Notes under the pieces: model-generated | What the model was told of the DNA's origin: nothing | What the model saw: only the letters and a program-made list of their open reading frames with translations | The model's database searches: none | Assembly: GCF_900313065.1 (NCBI RefSeq) | Contig: NZ_OMPU01000004.1 | Span: forward strand, 261,474-325,473 | DNA length: 64,000 nucleotides | Reading direction: 5' to 3' | Source of the DNA: Kiloniella sp. EL199 | Lineage (GTDB): Bacteria; Pseudomonadota; Alphaproteobacteria; Kiloniellales; Kiloniellaceae | Translations under genes and position numbers: made by a program | In this document: positions 46,063 to 55,890 of the stretch, piece by piece | How the letters are laid out: each line of letters opens with the position of its first letter | Position numbering within the stretch: position 1 is the stretch's first letter

Positions 46063-46290
46063 ATGACTACGAAATCAGAAAGAGATATAGAGAAAACTTA
46101 TCCAATAGAGGATTTCATCGCAAAACTACGCCGCCTTGCTGATTCACTGGAACAAAAGAAGAGTTTTGAAATCCAAATTGCAGGTGAGCGTATCTACGTC
46201 CCGGTTCGAGCAACTTATAATATTGAACATGAACGGGGTGACAGTGAAGAAGAGATTGAATTCCAGATTAAATGGGATCTGGAAAAGTAA
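46063..46290 (+). CDS. Amphi-Trp domain protein
   Basis: A 75-residue acidic protein that matches the small amphi-Trp domain family: an N-terminal helix (DFIAKLRRLADSLEQ), beta strands (FEIQIAGERIYVPV) and the terminal EIEFQIKWDLEK with its Trp. The function of the family is not known. AAAGGA lies upstream of the ATG. It stands alone, followed by about 150 bases with a long C-run. Confidence 0.8.
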   Translation: MTTKSERDIEKTYPIEDFIAKLRRLADSLEQKKSFEIQIAGERIYVPVRATYNIEHERGDSEEEIEFQIKWDLEK

Positions 46291-46445
46291 CAAATTAATA
46301 CCCCCCTGACATCTAATACTCCACCCCCCCCTCCTTGATTGTATGTAACAAAAAAACACTTCTATTCAAAATGGTATCATGTTATATATACAACAACTAA
46401 TAAGCACAAATAATGTGCAAAATATCAACTGGGGGTTAAAATAAA

Positions 46446-47633
46446 ATGCAGAACGCGAAAGCGGGTGAATCTCAAGACGAGTTTCTCCCCTTTAGTAAAC
46501 CTTGCCTGCTTAAAGAAGACATTGATGCCGTTACAGAGGTTCTTCAGTCCGGGTGGATCACAACCGGTAGGAAATGCCAAGAACTAGAAGATATTTTCCG
46601 CACCACAGTCGGATGTAAACACGCTGTTGCCCTAACATCGGCAACAGCTGGAATGCATCTTGCTGTGCAAGCACTGGAAATCGGTACAGGTGATGAGGTC
46701 ATAACACCTTCAATGACCTGGGTTTCTACAGCCAATATGATTGTAACATCTGGTGCAAAACCCGTATTTGTAGATGTCGATCGTGATACATTAACCACAA
46801 CGGCAGAACAGATAGAGCCTCTTATTACAGAACGGACAAAGTTGATTGTACCTGTTCATTTTGCAGGAGCTTCAGTAAATCTTGACCCTATTCTGGAACT
46901 GGGTAAACACCATAATATTCCTGTCATAGAAGATGCAGCCCATGCCCTGGGAACCTATTATAAAAATAGGCATGTAGGTAAAAGAGGCACTTCAATCTTT
47001 TCACTACACCCGATCAAAAATATCACAACAGGTGAAGGTGGAATTTTCTGCACCAATGATGACAACCTCGCAGAACGAATAAGGCGTCTTAAATTTCACG
47101 GGTTAGCCGTTGATGCATTTGACCGAAAATCACAAGGACGCTCACCGCAAGCCGAAGTACAAGAACCTGGATTCAAATACAATATGCCAGACCTTAATGC
47201 TGTTTTAGGCTTGGGACAAATGCGTCGGCTATCACAAATAAACGAACAACGGGCCCGAATAGCGGCACTTTACCAGGAACACCTTCGCGACATTGATGGA
47301 ATTGTACCATTGGGCGTGCCTCCTCACACAAGCCTGCATTCATGGCATTTGTTCATCGTTAGGATAATGCCTGAAATTACGGGCCTATGCCGCGATGATT
47401 TTATGGAATCCTTAAAAAACAAAGGTATTGGAACCGGGATTCATTTTAAAGCTATTCATAAACAGCGCTATTATCGAAAGGTATTTCCAGGCCTTAATCA
47501 TCTTGGCAATACAGAATGGAATTCAGAACGAATATGCTCCTTACCGCTGTTTCCCGATATGTCCGATCAGGACACAGATCGAGTAATTAACGCAATCAGA
47601 GAAACTCTAAAGCAAAAGGTATCGATAGTATGA
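46446..47633 (+). CDS. ArnB-like PLP aminotransferase (DegT/DnrJ/EryC1/StrS)
   Basis: A 395-residue sugar aminotransferase. The PLP Lys lies in SLHPIKNITTGEGG, the Asp-Ala pair in VIEDAAHALG and the substrate-side stretch in GWITTGRKCQELE. With the ArnA-like gene it would aminate UDP-4-keto-pentose to a UDP-4-amino-4-deoxy sugar. GGGGG precedes the ATG, and the last codon overlaps the next start (ATGA). Confidence 0.88.
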   Translation: MQNAKAGESQDEFLPFSKPCLLKEDIDAVTEVLQSGWITTGRKCQELEDIFRTTVGCKHAVALTSATAGMHLAVQALEIGTGDEVITPSMTWVSTANMIVTSGAKPVFVDVDRDTLTTTAEQIEPLITERTKLIVPVHFAGASVNLDPILELGKHHNIPVIEDAAHALGTYYKNRHVGKRGTSIFSLHPIKNITTGEGGIFCTNDDNLAERIRRLKFHGLAVDAFDRKSQGRSPQAEVQEPGFKYNMPDLNAVLGLGQMRRLSQINEQRARIAALYQEHLRDIDGIVPLGVPPHTSLHSWHLFIVRIMPEITGLCRDDFMESLKNKGIGTGIHFKAIHKQRYYRKVFPGLNHLGNTEWNSERICSLPLFPDMSDQDTDRVINAIRETLKQKVSIV

Positions 47634-49648
47634 AGTCCGTAATATTCGCAGATGGGAAGCTAGGTTGTGTTGGCCTTCAAAGTCTGTTGGAAAGCAAATT
47701 TCAAGTCGAGGCTTTGTTTACCCTGGCAGGTGAAAGTGAAGACAGTAGCGGAACAAGGAAACTCCACCAAATTGCCGCTGAACATAATATTCCGGTTTAT
47801 GCGCCTGATGATATAAATCATCCGCTTTGGATCGCACAAATTGCTGATATGAAACCGGATTATCTGTTTACCCTTAATTTCCCGGTCCTGCCATCAAACA
47901 AACTTGTGAAAGTCGCGCGTGATGGTTTTTTCAATCTACATGCCTCTTTATTACCTAAATACAAAGGCCTGTCACCTATTCATTGGGCAATTTTATCTGG
48001 GGAAAATGAAATTGGTGTCTCTTTGCAAAGGGTTGAATACAAACCATATTTTGGAGAAATCCTTGGTCAATGCAAGATAGAAAATCGACCTGATGATGAT
48101 TTTGATGCTATTATTGAAAAGCTTACTCATGAAGTTAGAGGATTTCTGGGAGATATACTTTCACAACTTATAGAAGGGAACATTTCCCCCATCCACTCTG
48201 CCCCCGGTGCTGTAGAAGAAATTCGCCCACATATAAAGTCATTTTCCGCCGCTATTCCCTGGCAAAAAAGTGCACGTTCTGTCAATGATCACATACGTGC
48301 TCTCACATCACTTAATAATCTTCCATATACCTATTTTCGCCAAACAGAAATCCAGGTACTCAAAGCACAGGAAAGTCAATTCATCGTTCCGACAGGTATC
48401 ACCCCAGGAACTGTTCTTGCCACAAACCCTTTAACAATTGCCTGCGGTAGTGGTGCTGTTGAAATTCGCTTTGCCAAAGAAAAAGATAAAATACCTGTCG
48501 GTGGGAAACAATTATCTCGCCAACTTAATCTGCGCACAGATTCTCAATTACAGACGGTTGCAGACACACCAGCAAGCCAACGCAGAAAAAAAAGGGTACT
48601 TATACTCGGTATAAACGGTTTTATCGGAAATGCATTATCCGGACGCTTGCTTGCAGATGGTAACTATGAAGTTCACGGTATGGACATTAATTCTGACGCC
48701 ATTGAACGCTTTTTGGATCACCCGGACTTCTATTATCACGAGGGTGACATAGCAATTAATTCCGAATGGATCGAATACCATGTTAAAAAATGCGATATTG
48801 TTCTGCCATTAGTTGCCATTGCTACACCGATTGAATATACCCGAAACCCACTAAAAGTTTTTGAACTGGATTTTGAGGAAAACCTGAAGATCGTTCGTGC
48901 CTGTGTGAAATACAAAAAACGGGTTATCTTTCCATCTACCTCAGAAGTTTATGGAATGTGTGACGACAGCTCTTTTGATGAAGATAACTCCAACCTTGTT
49001 CTGGGACCGATAAACAAACAACGCTGGATCTATTCCTGTAGTAAACAGCTTCTGGATCGGGTTATATGGGCATACGGTATTAAGCACAATCTAGACTTCA
49101 CCTTGTTCCGCCCCTTCAATTGGATGGGTCCAAGATTGGATACTCTTGATTCCGCTCGCATCGGGAATTCACGTGCAATAACCCAACTTATTCTGAATCT
49201 AGTAGAAGGCACCCCAATTCTGTTGATAGATGGTGGTGAGCAAAAACGGTGTTTCACAGATGTCAGGGATGGTGTTGAATGTCTGTTCAGAATAATTGAA
49301 AATAAAGAGCGAATTAGCAGCGGAGAAATTATCAATATTGGCAATCCTGAAAATGAATACAGTATTAAAGAATTAGCCGAGATGCTTTATGACAAGTTCG
49401 AACAACATCCTCTGCGCCGTCACTTCCCTGCATTTGCCGGTTTCAAGCTAATCGAAAGTCGTATCTATTACGGTGATGGCTATGAAGATGTCCAGCGACG
49501 ACGCCCGAGTATCCAAAATGCACAAAGACTTCTTGATTGGTCCCCCACAGTATCAATGTCAGACACAATGAGTAGAACATTGGATTATTTTTTAAGAGAT
49601 CACCTTTCAACAGATCAACAATTCGAAAGTAAACAGGGAGTTCTATAA
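47630..49648 (+). CDS. ArnA-like bifunctional formyltransferase / UDP-glucuronate decarboxylase
   Basis: A 672-residue two-domain enzyme. Residues 1-305 form a formyltransferase domain (LHASLLPKYKGLSPIHWAI, with the Asn-His-Asp type active site partly visible in FNLHASLLPKYKG). Residues 325-660 form an SDR decarboxylase (RVLILGINGFIGNALSG and the YSCSKQLLDR catalytic Tyr-Lys). The length and order match ArnA, which oxidises and decarboxylates UDP-glucuronate and formylates the 4-amino sugar. It overlaps the ArnB-like gene by 4 bases. Confidence 0.87.
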   Translation: MKSVIFADGKLGCVGLQSLLESKFQVEALFTLAGESEDSSGTRKLHQIAAEHNIPVYAPDDINHPLWIAQIADMKPDYLFTLNFPVLPSNKLVKVARDGFFNLHASLLPKYKGLSPIHWAILSGENEIGVSLQRVEYKPYFGEILGQCKIENRPDDDFDAIIEKLTHEVRGFLGDILSQLIEGNISPIHSAPGAVEEIRPHIKSFSAAIPWQKSARSVNDHIRALTSLNNLPYTYFRQTEIQVLKAQESQFIVPTGITPGTVLATNPLTIACGSGAVEIRFAKEKDKIPVGGKQLSRQLNLRTDSQLQTVADTPASQRRKKRVLILGINGFIGNALSGRLLADGNYEVHGMDINSDAIERFLDHPDFYYHEGDIAINSEWIEYHVKKCDIVLPLVAIATPIEYTRNPLKVFELDFEENLKIVRACVKYKKRVIFPSTSEVYGMCDDSSFDEDNSNLVLGPINKQRWIYSCSKQLLDRVIWAYGIKHNLDFTLFRPFNWMGPRLDTLDSARIGNSRAITQLILNLVEGTPILLIDGGEQKRCFTDVRDGVECLFRIIENKERISSGEIINIGNPENEYSIKELAEMLYDKFEQHPLRRHFPAFAGFKLIESRIYYGDGYEDVQRRRPSIQNAQRLLDWSPTVSMSDTMSRTLDYFLRDHLSTDQQFESKQGVL

Positions 49649-50307
49649 TGTGGTCCCGTCAGATGATGTTCTGCTACAGTTTCGGTATTCTTGCTCTTCT
49701 CTGGGGTGGTTATGCTCTTATGTATCTGCCCGCTGATAACGAAGTTAAAAGCCTTGGTGTCTTTCTGTTTAAATTAGGACCTTTTGTCTGTGCTGCATTG
49801 TCTGTCAGTTTACTTGACCCAGATATAGTAAAACGACTACGCCTTAATATTTTAGCGATATTTCTATGCTTTGGCGTATTTTTCTTTCTTTACGTCCCTC
49901 GTATGTTTTTCGACGTGTTTTACAATCAAGGGGAAGAGCTCTACTACCAAACCCTTGTGATCGTCCCCTTTCTTATCTTATCCTTTACTCTGGCATTTCG
50001 ATTGGGAGGAGGCTCAACCGGAGATAGCTTACGAGTTGCATTTGGCCTGCTTATACTGATGTTATCTGGGCTGGAAGACCTGGCTTATCTTGTTATTAAT
50101 CCTCATGAAGCCGGGAAATGGTCGCCAATACCTGAATATTGGGATTGGCCATCCCATATGATTGTTCGCTTAGGGCATATCCCTTCCAAATACGAAGCGT
50201 ACGGCTTTATAGCGTTTCATTTAGGACTCGCCTTGTTTGTTGCAATTTACCCTTTCAAATTCTTGTCCAGATATGCTTCTTTCTTTGGAGTATCTGGCCA
50301 AAAATAG
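49648..50307 (+). CDS. Unrecognised membrane protein in the sugar cluster
   Basis: A 219-residue protein with about six predicted helices (residues 5-27, 36-54, 64-84, 100-118, 128-148 and 185-210). No family is recognised. Its ATG overlaps the ArnA-like stop by one base (TAATG), so it is translated with that gene. Its 3' end overlaps the convergent flippase-like gene by 61 bases. A role in moving or transferring the modified sugar is possible. Confidence 0.75.
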   Translation: MWSRQMMFCYSFGILALLWGGYALMYLPADNEVKSLGVFLFKLGPFVCAALSVSLLDPDIVKRLRLNILAIFLCFGVFFFLYVPRMFFDVFYNQGEELYYQTLVIVPFLILSFTLAFRLGGGSTGDSLRVAFGLLILMLSGLEDLAYLVINPHEAGKWSPIPEYWDWPSHMIVRLGHIPSKYEAYGFIAFHLGLALFVAIYPFKFLSRYASFFGVSGQK

Positions 50308-51272
50308 GGAAAAATACCAATTACGCTAAACAAGGTAATCACAATAAAAAAGACATTAAAAATGTCGGCACCATTGGGAACACCTTGCGTCTCAAAAAGC
50401 ACAAGGAACATTAGATGGCCCACCCCCAGCCCCCCAGGTGCCAGAGAGAGAATAGTAACAATCAAACTAATGGCAAAAACACCGGAAACAGCAATAAATG
50501 AAACCGGCAAGCCTGTAACATACTGTGCAATCAACATCAGAAAGAACACATTCGCAGCCTGTAGTACAAATGAAATCAAAAGGCTATAAATCAAACTCGT
50601 CTTATTTTCACGGATGCTATTTAAATGTTGAAACAACACATCAAGAAAGTTCGTTTTTTGTCTCAGGCCAGAAATAATTTTAACTATAAAAACTGGTAAC
50701 GAGATGGGAAAAATAAAGATGAACAAACCCATCAGCGACAAAAGAACAGCAAGAACGATAAGAGCATCAGCCAAGATACTGTAATCAGATTGCCCCCAGA
50801 CGTCATAGTTCCAAAGAATACAAACCGCTCCCCAGACAATCAAAGCATATAAACCCATTGCCCGATCCAGAAAGACACTCAGATATGCAGGCCCTCTTCT
50901 TTCAGATGAAAGTTTTCTGAATTGACCAAACCTGTATGCCTTCCAGACATCCCCGCCAATACTACCAGGCAACCAGCTGCTCAAAAAAACACCCGCCATA
51001 TGAGTATGAAGTGCAAACCTGACAGGCAAAGTCAAACCCAGTATCCGCGCAATCATTACCCATCTCAAGGCAACCAGCAGAACAAAGCTAAAAAACCAAA
51101 CAATAAATAGAGTGAAAAAGATACCCGGTGTATCAAGTAAACCTAGCTGCAATGCGAGGTCAAATTTATCCTCTTGCAACAGCAGATAGATCGGGACCGT
51201 GACAATGACAATCTTGAACAAGAAAATCATATAGGTTCGATACTTTATTTTAAAATTATCCACGCTTTCCAC
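50247..51272 (-). CDS. Lysylphosphatidylglycerol-synthase-TM/YbhN-family membrane protein
   Basis: A 341-residue, multi-spanning membrane protein of the flippase-like UPF0104 family (seven to eight helices; motifs SSWLPGSIGGDVWKAYRFG and LSLAPGGLGVGHL, typical of the family). Members are thought to move lipid-linked molecules across the membrane. It is the last gene of the glycosyltransferase-ligase operon. The GTG at 51272 is the likely start, though no clear ribosome site is seen. Confidence 0.82.
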   Translation of the reverse strand: MESVDNFKIKYRTYMIFLFKIVIVTVPIYLLLQEDKFDLALQLGLLDTPGIFFTLFIVWFFSFVLLVALRWVMIARILGLTLPVRFALHTHMAGVFLSSWLPGSIGGDVWKAYRFGQFRKLSSERRGPAYLSVFLDRAMGLYALIVWGAVCILWNYDVWGQSDYSILADALIVLAVLLSLMGLFIFIFPISLPVFIVKIISGLRQKTNFLDVLFQHLNSIRENKTSLIYSLLISFVLQAANVFFLMLIAQYVTGLPVSFIAVSGVFAISLIVTILSLAPGGLGVGHLMFLVLFETQGVPNGADIFNVFFIVITLFSVIGIFPYFWPDTPKKEAYLDKNLKG

Positions 51273-51306
51273 TAAACATCATTCATTTACAAGCAAACAT
51301 TATAAA

Positions 51307-52584
51307 TCAAAGCAAATCCAGATCCCGTTCAACGCCATCAATCGAAAGGGTAATCTTCAGCAACTCATGAACATAGGTCAAACGCTCTTTCAATCCCTGT
51401 TCTGTCTCGTCACTCACAATCACATACCCCAACTTATCAGCGCCATTGTTAAACTTTTTAACAGGGGTTTCCGGCTTATAGAAAACTTCGTAGCGATCAA
51501 TTAAGCGATCTTTTTCCACTTCATGAAGATTCTTAATTCCCATAAATATCCCCGCTTGTGAGCTGGCAAAAGTTAACAATCCTGCATAGCGTCTTGTACT
51601 TGCCTGTACAGGAATGGTTTCGCCAACAGCCAACGCAACACCTGACATAACGAAAGTTACACCATATGCCTGCTCCATAAGAAGACTTATGCCATTTCCA
51701 CCTGCCCTGGCCCCCATTTCAATAAAATAAATATCCTCTTTTTCGTCGACAACAACATCACAGGTAATGGGACCAGCCTCAATCTTAAGGGCTCTGCATA
51801 TTGTAATGACGCAGTCTCTCATTCTGTCTTGAAGATCCTTGGATACGCCAGCAGGCATCACATAATGTAAAGGCACCATTAAGGGCGATTCTGTCAGGGT
51901 CTTTTGAGATACGGCCATAAATTCCGGTTCATAATCCCGAACAAAGGTATCAAGAGAATAATGCGTTCCTATAATTAATTCCTCCCCTAGCACGGTATTG
52001 CTTGGGGAGTGGGAAATTGCATCGGCGACAGACGTTTTCAATTCATCACGAGATGTAAGGACTACAACCCCTTTACTACCAGAGCTATCATTCGGCTTAA
52101 TCACAAAAGGCAATGACCAATCGCTTGTCGCTTGCTCTATGTCATTCAAGTTCGAACCAATAGCCTGTCGTGGTGTAGGTAAACCAGCCTTTCGCAAGAC
52201 TTCCGCAAAATAAGCCTTATCAGAGGATGCATTAACAGATTCAATAGAAACCGTTTTTTTACATCCATATCTGCGGGTTAGATGATACTCACTCAAGCGG
52301 GCGGTATCACTGGCTTGACTATAAAATCCGTCAATCTTCCGATTTCCCAGACACGCTTCTATTGCATTATGATCGCGAATTGATATCACATGGGTTTCAT
52401 CTGCCAGTGACATCGCATAAGCTGCTTCATTTGCATCAATACCAATAGAATACATCCCCATTGCACGTGCTTCCCGATAAGGAAATGCCTGATCAGTTGA
52501 TGCGCCTAAAAAAACGATACTTTTTCCCGTAAGGGAAGCCGCAACATTTCCGGTTTCTTTCCGGATGGTTGACTTAGCTGTCAT
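51307..52584 (-). CDS. ATP-grasp ligase
   Basis: A 425-residue ATP-grasp protein with a pre-ATP-grasp domain (FLGASTDQAFPYREARAMG), an ATP-binding central part (FVIKPNDSSGSKGVVVL) and metal ligands (YFIEMGARAGGNG). Such ligases join a carboxylate to an amine or thiol. The ATG at 52584 is chosen because GAGGA lies about 8 bases upstream. Its start overlaps the end of the glycosyltransferase gene by 11 bases. It might acylate the 4-amino sugar made next door; that is inference. Confidence 0.85.
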   Translation of the reverse strand: MTAKSTIRKETGNVAASLTGKSIVFLGASTDQAFPYREARAMGMYSIGIDANEAAYAMSLADETHVISIRDHNAIEACLGNRKIDGFYSQASDTARLSEYHLTRRYGCKKTVSIESVNASSDKAYFAEVLRKAGLPTPRQAIGSNLNDIEQATSDWSLPFVIKPNDSSGSKGVVVLTSRDELKTSVADAISHSPSNTVLGEELIIGTHYSLDTFVRDYEPEFMAVSQKTLTESPLMVPLHYVMPAGVSKDLQDRMRDCVITICRALKIEAGPITCDVVVDEKEDIYFIEMGARAGGNGISLLMEQAYGVTFVMSGVALAVGETIPVQASTRRYAGLLTFASSQAGIFMGIKNLHEVEKDRLIDRYEVFYKPETPVKKFNNGADKLGYVIVSDETEQGLKERLTYVHELLKITLSIDGVERDLDLL

Positions 52585-53461
52585 AGAGACGATCCTCAGC
52601 TTGAACTTCCAGATTTGATTCCCGAACCAGAAACGCACGGTGGAACATTTGTTCCCGAACCAATCGGCGAATATAGCCGGCTTGAACCCAGAAACCGGTC
52701 AGCATCAACAAAAGGATTATTGATATTGTGAAATTACCCGGTGCCCCAAATAGTAGTGGAGTAGAAATGATCAGGGAAAAGGCAAAAAATCCTAGTGGAA
52801 CAGTGGAATGTCCGATAAAAAGCTTCATGGTTGCCCGTAAAGACTTACCAAAAGTAAATTTTGAAACACCGGCATGACGCGGGGCATGTTCATAGTCAAT
52901 AAAACTATGTTTAAGCCCCAATCTCATACACTCAGCCAGAAAATAAGGATATGCAGTCTGGCGAGATATAACACGTTTGGCAACATCTCTTCTGACAATA
53001 CGAAATGTTGAAGCACCAACGGGAAAATCTATACGAAAAACAGTTCTGGCCAAAAAGTGCTGTAACCTTGATCCCGCTTTTTTAAGGAAGCTATCTTGCC
53101 GATTCAATCGTCTAGCAAAAACAATATCGTACCCTTCATTGGCCTTGGAAATCAGTTTAGGAATTTCCTCTGGAGGGGATTGTAAATCTGCGTCCATCTG
53201 GATAATCCAGTCACTGGCACAATATTTAAATCCACAGGCAAATGCAGCATCAAGTCCAAAATTTTTGGTAAGAGATAAATAAAATACACGTTTATCTTTT
53301 TCGGCAAGTTCTTTTATAAGCTCTAAACTATTGTCAGAACTGCCATCATTGACAAACAGGATGCTGGCCTCTGATAGTTGTGCCTTCAAACGCTCAAAAA
53401 GCGGGCCTATATTCTCTGCTTCATTAAAACAGGGAATAACTACCGTATAACTTTCAACCAC
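52574..53461 (-). CDS. Family 2 glycosyltransferase (ArnC/DPM1 type)
   Basis: A 295-residue glycosyltransferase with the GT2 catalytic domain (VVIPCFNEAENIGPLF, FVNDGSSDNS, IQMDADLQSPPEEI) and two C-terminal membrane helices (about 225-270). This architecture matches ArnC and dolichol-phosphate mannose synthases, which charge undecaprenyl phosphate with a sugar. The GTG start at 53461 has a G-rich ribosome site. It begins the minus-strand operon that also holds the ATP-grasp and flippase-like genes. Confidence 0.88.
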   Translation of the reverse strand: MVESYTVVIPCFNEAENIGPLFERLKAQLSEASILFVNDGSSDNSLELIKELAEKDKRVFYLSLTKNFGLDAAFACGFKYCASDWIIQMDADLQSPPEEIPKLISKANEGYDIVFARRLNRQDSFLKKAGSRLQHFLARTVFRIDFPVGASTFRIVRRDVAKRVISRQTAYPYFLAECMRLGLKHSFIDYEHAPRHAGVSKFTFGKSLRATMKLFIGHSTVPLGFFAFSLIISTPLLFGAPGNFTISIILLLMLTGFWVQAGYIRRLVREQMFHRAFLVRESNLEVQAEDRLYDS

Positions 53462-53715
53462 CCCATACCCCCTTCCCCTTAAGCAGGTTTATAATTCTTA
53501 TTTCTAAGGGAAAATTTCAATATTTTTATCGAATTAGTTGTACACACTATAATAATGCATTTTTAATCCGTCGAGAATTATTATTCTTGAAAAACCTGTT
53601 AAGCTTACTCTCTGTTTTTACTCGTATTTTTAAATTAATTCCCCCCGCTAACGACATCAACAGGAATAACATCAATACTTTTTAAATTCTCACAATCAAA
53701 TATGATCATGACAAA

Positions 53716-55890
53716 CTATGATTTTTGTAATTCTCGTGCTTTGTGTAGTTTTTTATAGCTTTCTAACAGTTTCAGATGCTTCTCTAATCCTTCAAGCTTC
53801 ATACTTGTCTTTGTCAATCCATAAAATTTGACATCCCCTGTTACAGACCCCACAGCATTATCCATAACTTCAGAGCCATACATTCGGGTGAGATTTGGGA
53901 GAAAGTCATCAATACTTAATTTACCATTGAGTGTGATATCCAGAACAGCATCCAGTGCCCGATAAAATAAAACCCGCTCCACAGTATTTTCAGTAAAATT
54001 AAGGAGGTCGCCAATGCCGTCTTTTGCTTCTTCGTATTCTTTCAGAGCTAAAGAAATCAGTATTTTCAGTTCACGAATATCCAACTTTCCCCAAACTGTA
54101 TTTTCATCAAACTCTATGCCAATCAAACCTGAAATAACTGTATGGGGATCCAGTTCAGACTCTTCCAAACGCTCAAGCAAATTCTCTAATTCTGCATCAG
54201 CCAAAGAATGAATATTTAAAATATCTTCTCTGAAGATCAAAGCTTTATTGGTGTTGTCCCAAATCAGATCTTCTGCCGGATATACTTCTGAATAACCCGG
54301 TACCAATATCCTGCAAGCTGTTGCCCCAAAATCATCATAGGTCGCGATATAAACTTCTTTACCGAGATCATCGAGCATATTCATCAGACATTCGTTTTCT
54401 TCTTCTGTCGTGCCACTAAAATCCCATTCACAAAACTCATAATCTTGTTTAGAGCTAAAAAATTTCCACGAAATAACGCCCGTAGAATCAATAAAATGTT
54501 CGACAAAGTTACCAGGCTCTTTTACCGCATGACTGCTGAAGGTCGGAAGCGGGACATCGTTCAACCCCTCAAAACTACGCCCTTGCATAAGTTCTGTAAG
54601 GGAACGCTCCAATGCCACTTCAAAACTGGGATGCGCCCCAAAAGAAGCAAAGACTCCCCCGGTTTTCGGGTTCATCAAGGTCACACACATAACCGGAAAC
54701 TTGCCACCCAGAGAGGCATCTTTAACCAGGATAGGGAAACCTTTATCTTCTAGTTCCTCAATACCAACTAAAATATGAGGGTATTTTTCAAGAACGTCTT
54801 TTGGTACATCGGGAAGAACAATTTCTTCTTCAATAATTTCGCGCTTAACTGCGCGTTCAAAGATTTCAGACAAACACTGCACCTGTGCTTCGTACAAAGT
54901 GTTGCCAGCACTCATACCGTTGCTCACAAACAAATTTTCAATCAGGTTTGATGGAAAATAGACCGTTTTCTGATCAGAACTCCGTGTGAATGGCAGGGCA
55001 CAAATACCACGTTCAACAAGCCCTGAATTTGTATCAATTAAATGAGATGCTCTTAATTCATGATCAGGATTATAGAGTTGCAGGCAGTATTCATCCAGCA
55101 TCCCCTCGGGCAAGGCATCATCAGGTCCGGCCTTGAACCATTTTTCATTGGGGTAATGTACAAATTCGCTATAAGCAATCTCTTCACCAAAGTAATAATC
55201 GTTATAAAAGAAATTACAGCTAATTCGCTCGATATATTCGCCTAAAGCAGAACACAGGGCACTTTCTTTAGTTGCACCTTTCCCGTTGGTATAACACATC
55301 GGAGACGCAGCTTCGCGGATATGAAGTGACCAGACGTTCGGTACAATATTACGCCAGGAAGCAGCCTCAATTTTAATACCAATATCAGATAAAATCGCCG
55401 TCATATTGGCAATTGTCTGTTCCAGGGGAAGATCTTTGCCCGGAATAACCGTATGGCCATCGCCCACATAGCATTGTAACAGTGATGAATCATTCAGATT
55501 TTCCACAGGATCAATTTTAAATTCCGGGCCTTCCTGAATAACTTTTTTCACTGTGCAACGATCAGCTGCCCTTAAAATTCCTGCCCGATCTCGTTCAGAA
55601 ATACCGTCCGGTAGTTCAACCTGAATTTGAAAGGTTTGATTGTATCTGTTTTCCGGATCGATAATATTATTTTGCGAAACCCTGATATCATCTGTGGGGA
55701 TGTCGCGTGAAACACAATAAAGTTTGATAAAATAAGCGGCACACAAAGCAGAAGATGCCAGGAAATAATCAAATGGACTTGGCGCAGTTCCATCACCTTT
55801 ATACCGGACAGGTTGATCAGTCGTCACCGTAAAATCGTCAAATTTAGCCTCAAGCCGAAGGTTGTCCAAAAAGTTTACAATAATTTCCAT
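53716..55890 (-). CDS. OsmC domain-YcaO domain fusion protein
   Basis: A 724-residue protein with an OsmC-like domain (residues 1-135; GDGTAPSPFDYFLASSALC and the Cys in DRCTVKK) joined to a YcaO domain (about 170-560). ATP-binding patterns are visible: SALGEYIERIS, CLSEIFERAVKRE and ALERSLTELMQGR. A C-terminal helical tail completes it. YcaO enzymes activate amide bonds with ATP, as in azoline formation or the RimO-linked modification of ribosomal protein S12. There is no peptide-precursor or partner gene beside it, so a housekeeping role is more likely than a natural-product one. Confidence 0.9.
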   Translation of the reverse strand: MEIIVNFLDNLRLEAKFDDFTVTTDQPVRYKGDGTAPSPFDYFLASSALCAAYFIKLYCVSRDIPTDDIRVSQNNIIDPENRYNQTFQIQVELPDGISERDRAGILRAADRCTVKKVIQEGPEFKIDPVENLNDSSLLQCYVGDGHTVIPGKDLPLEQTIANMTAILSDIGIKIEAASWRNIVPNVWSLHIREAASPMCYTNGKGATKESALCSALGEYIERISCNFFYNDYYFGEEIAYSEFVHYPNEKWFKAGPDDALPEGMLDEYCLQLYNPDHELRASHLIDTNSGLVERGICALPFTRSSDQKTVYFPSNLIENLFVSNGMSAGNTLYEAQVQCLSEIFERAVKREIIEEEIVLPDVPKDVLEKYPHILVGIEELEDKGFPILVKDASLGGKFPVMCVTLMNPKTGGVFASFGAHPSFEVALERSLTELMQGRSFEGLNDVPLPTFSSHAVKEPGNFVEHFIDSTGVISWKFFSSKQDYEFCEWDFSGTTEEENECLMNMLDDLGKEVYIATYDDFGATACRILVPGYSEVYPAEDLIWDNTNKALIFREDILNIHSLADAELENLLERLEESELDPHTVISGLIGIEFDENTVWGKLDIRELKILISLALKEYEEAKDGIGDLLNFTENTVERVLFYRALDAVLDITLNGKLSIDDFLPNLTRMYGSEVMDNAVGSVTGDVKFYGLTKTSMKLEGLEKHLKLLESYKKLHKARELQKS

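Noticed and set aside
46291-46445. Long C-run and a TATATA-containing near-palindrome before the ArnB-like gene
   Set aside because: They are low-complexity features with no clear gene, terminator or regulator-site form.
53716-55890. Possible azoline-peptide (RiPP) gene cluster because of the YcaO domain
   Set aside because: No short precursor gene, dehydrogenase, cyclodehydratase partner or exporter lies beside it.
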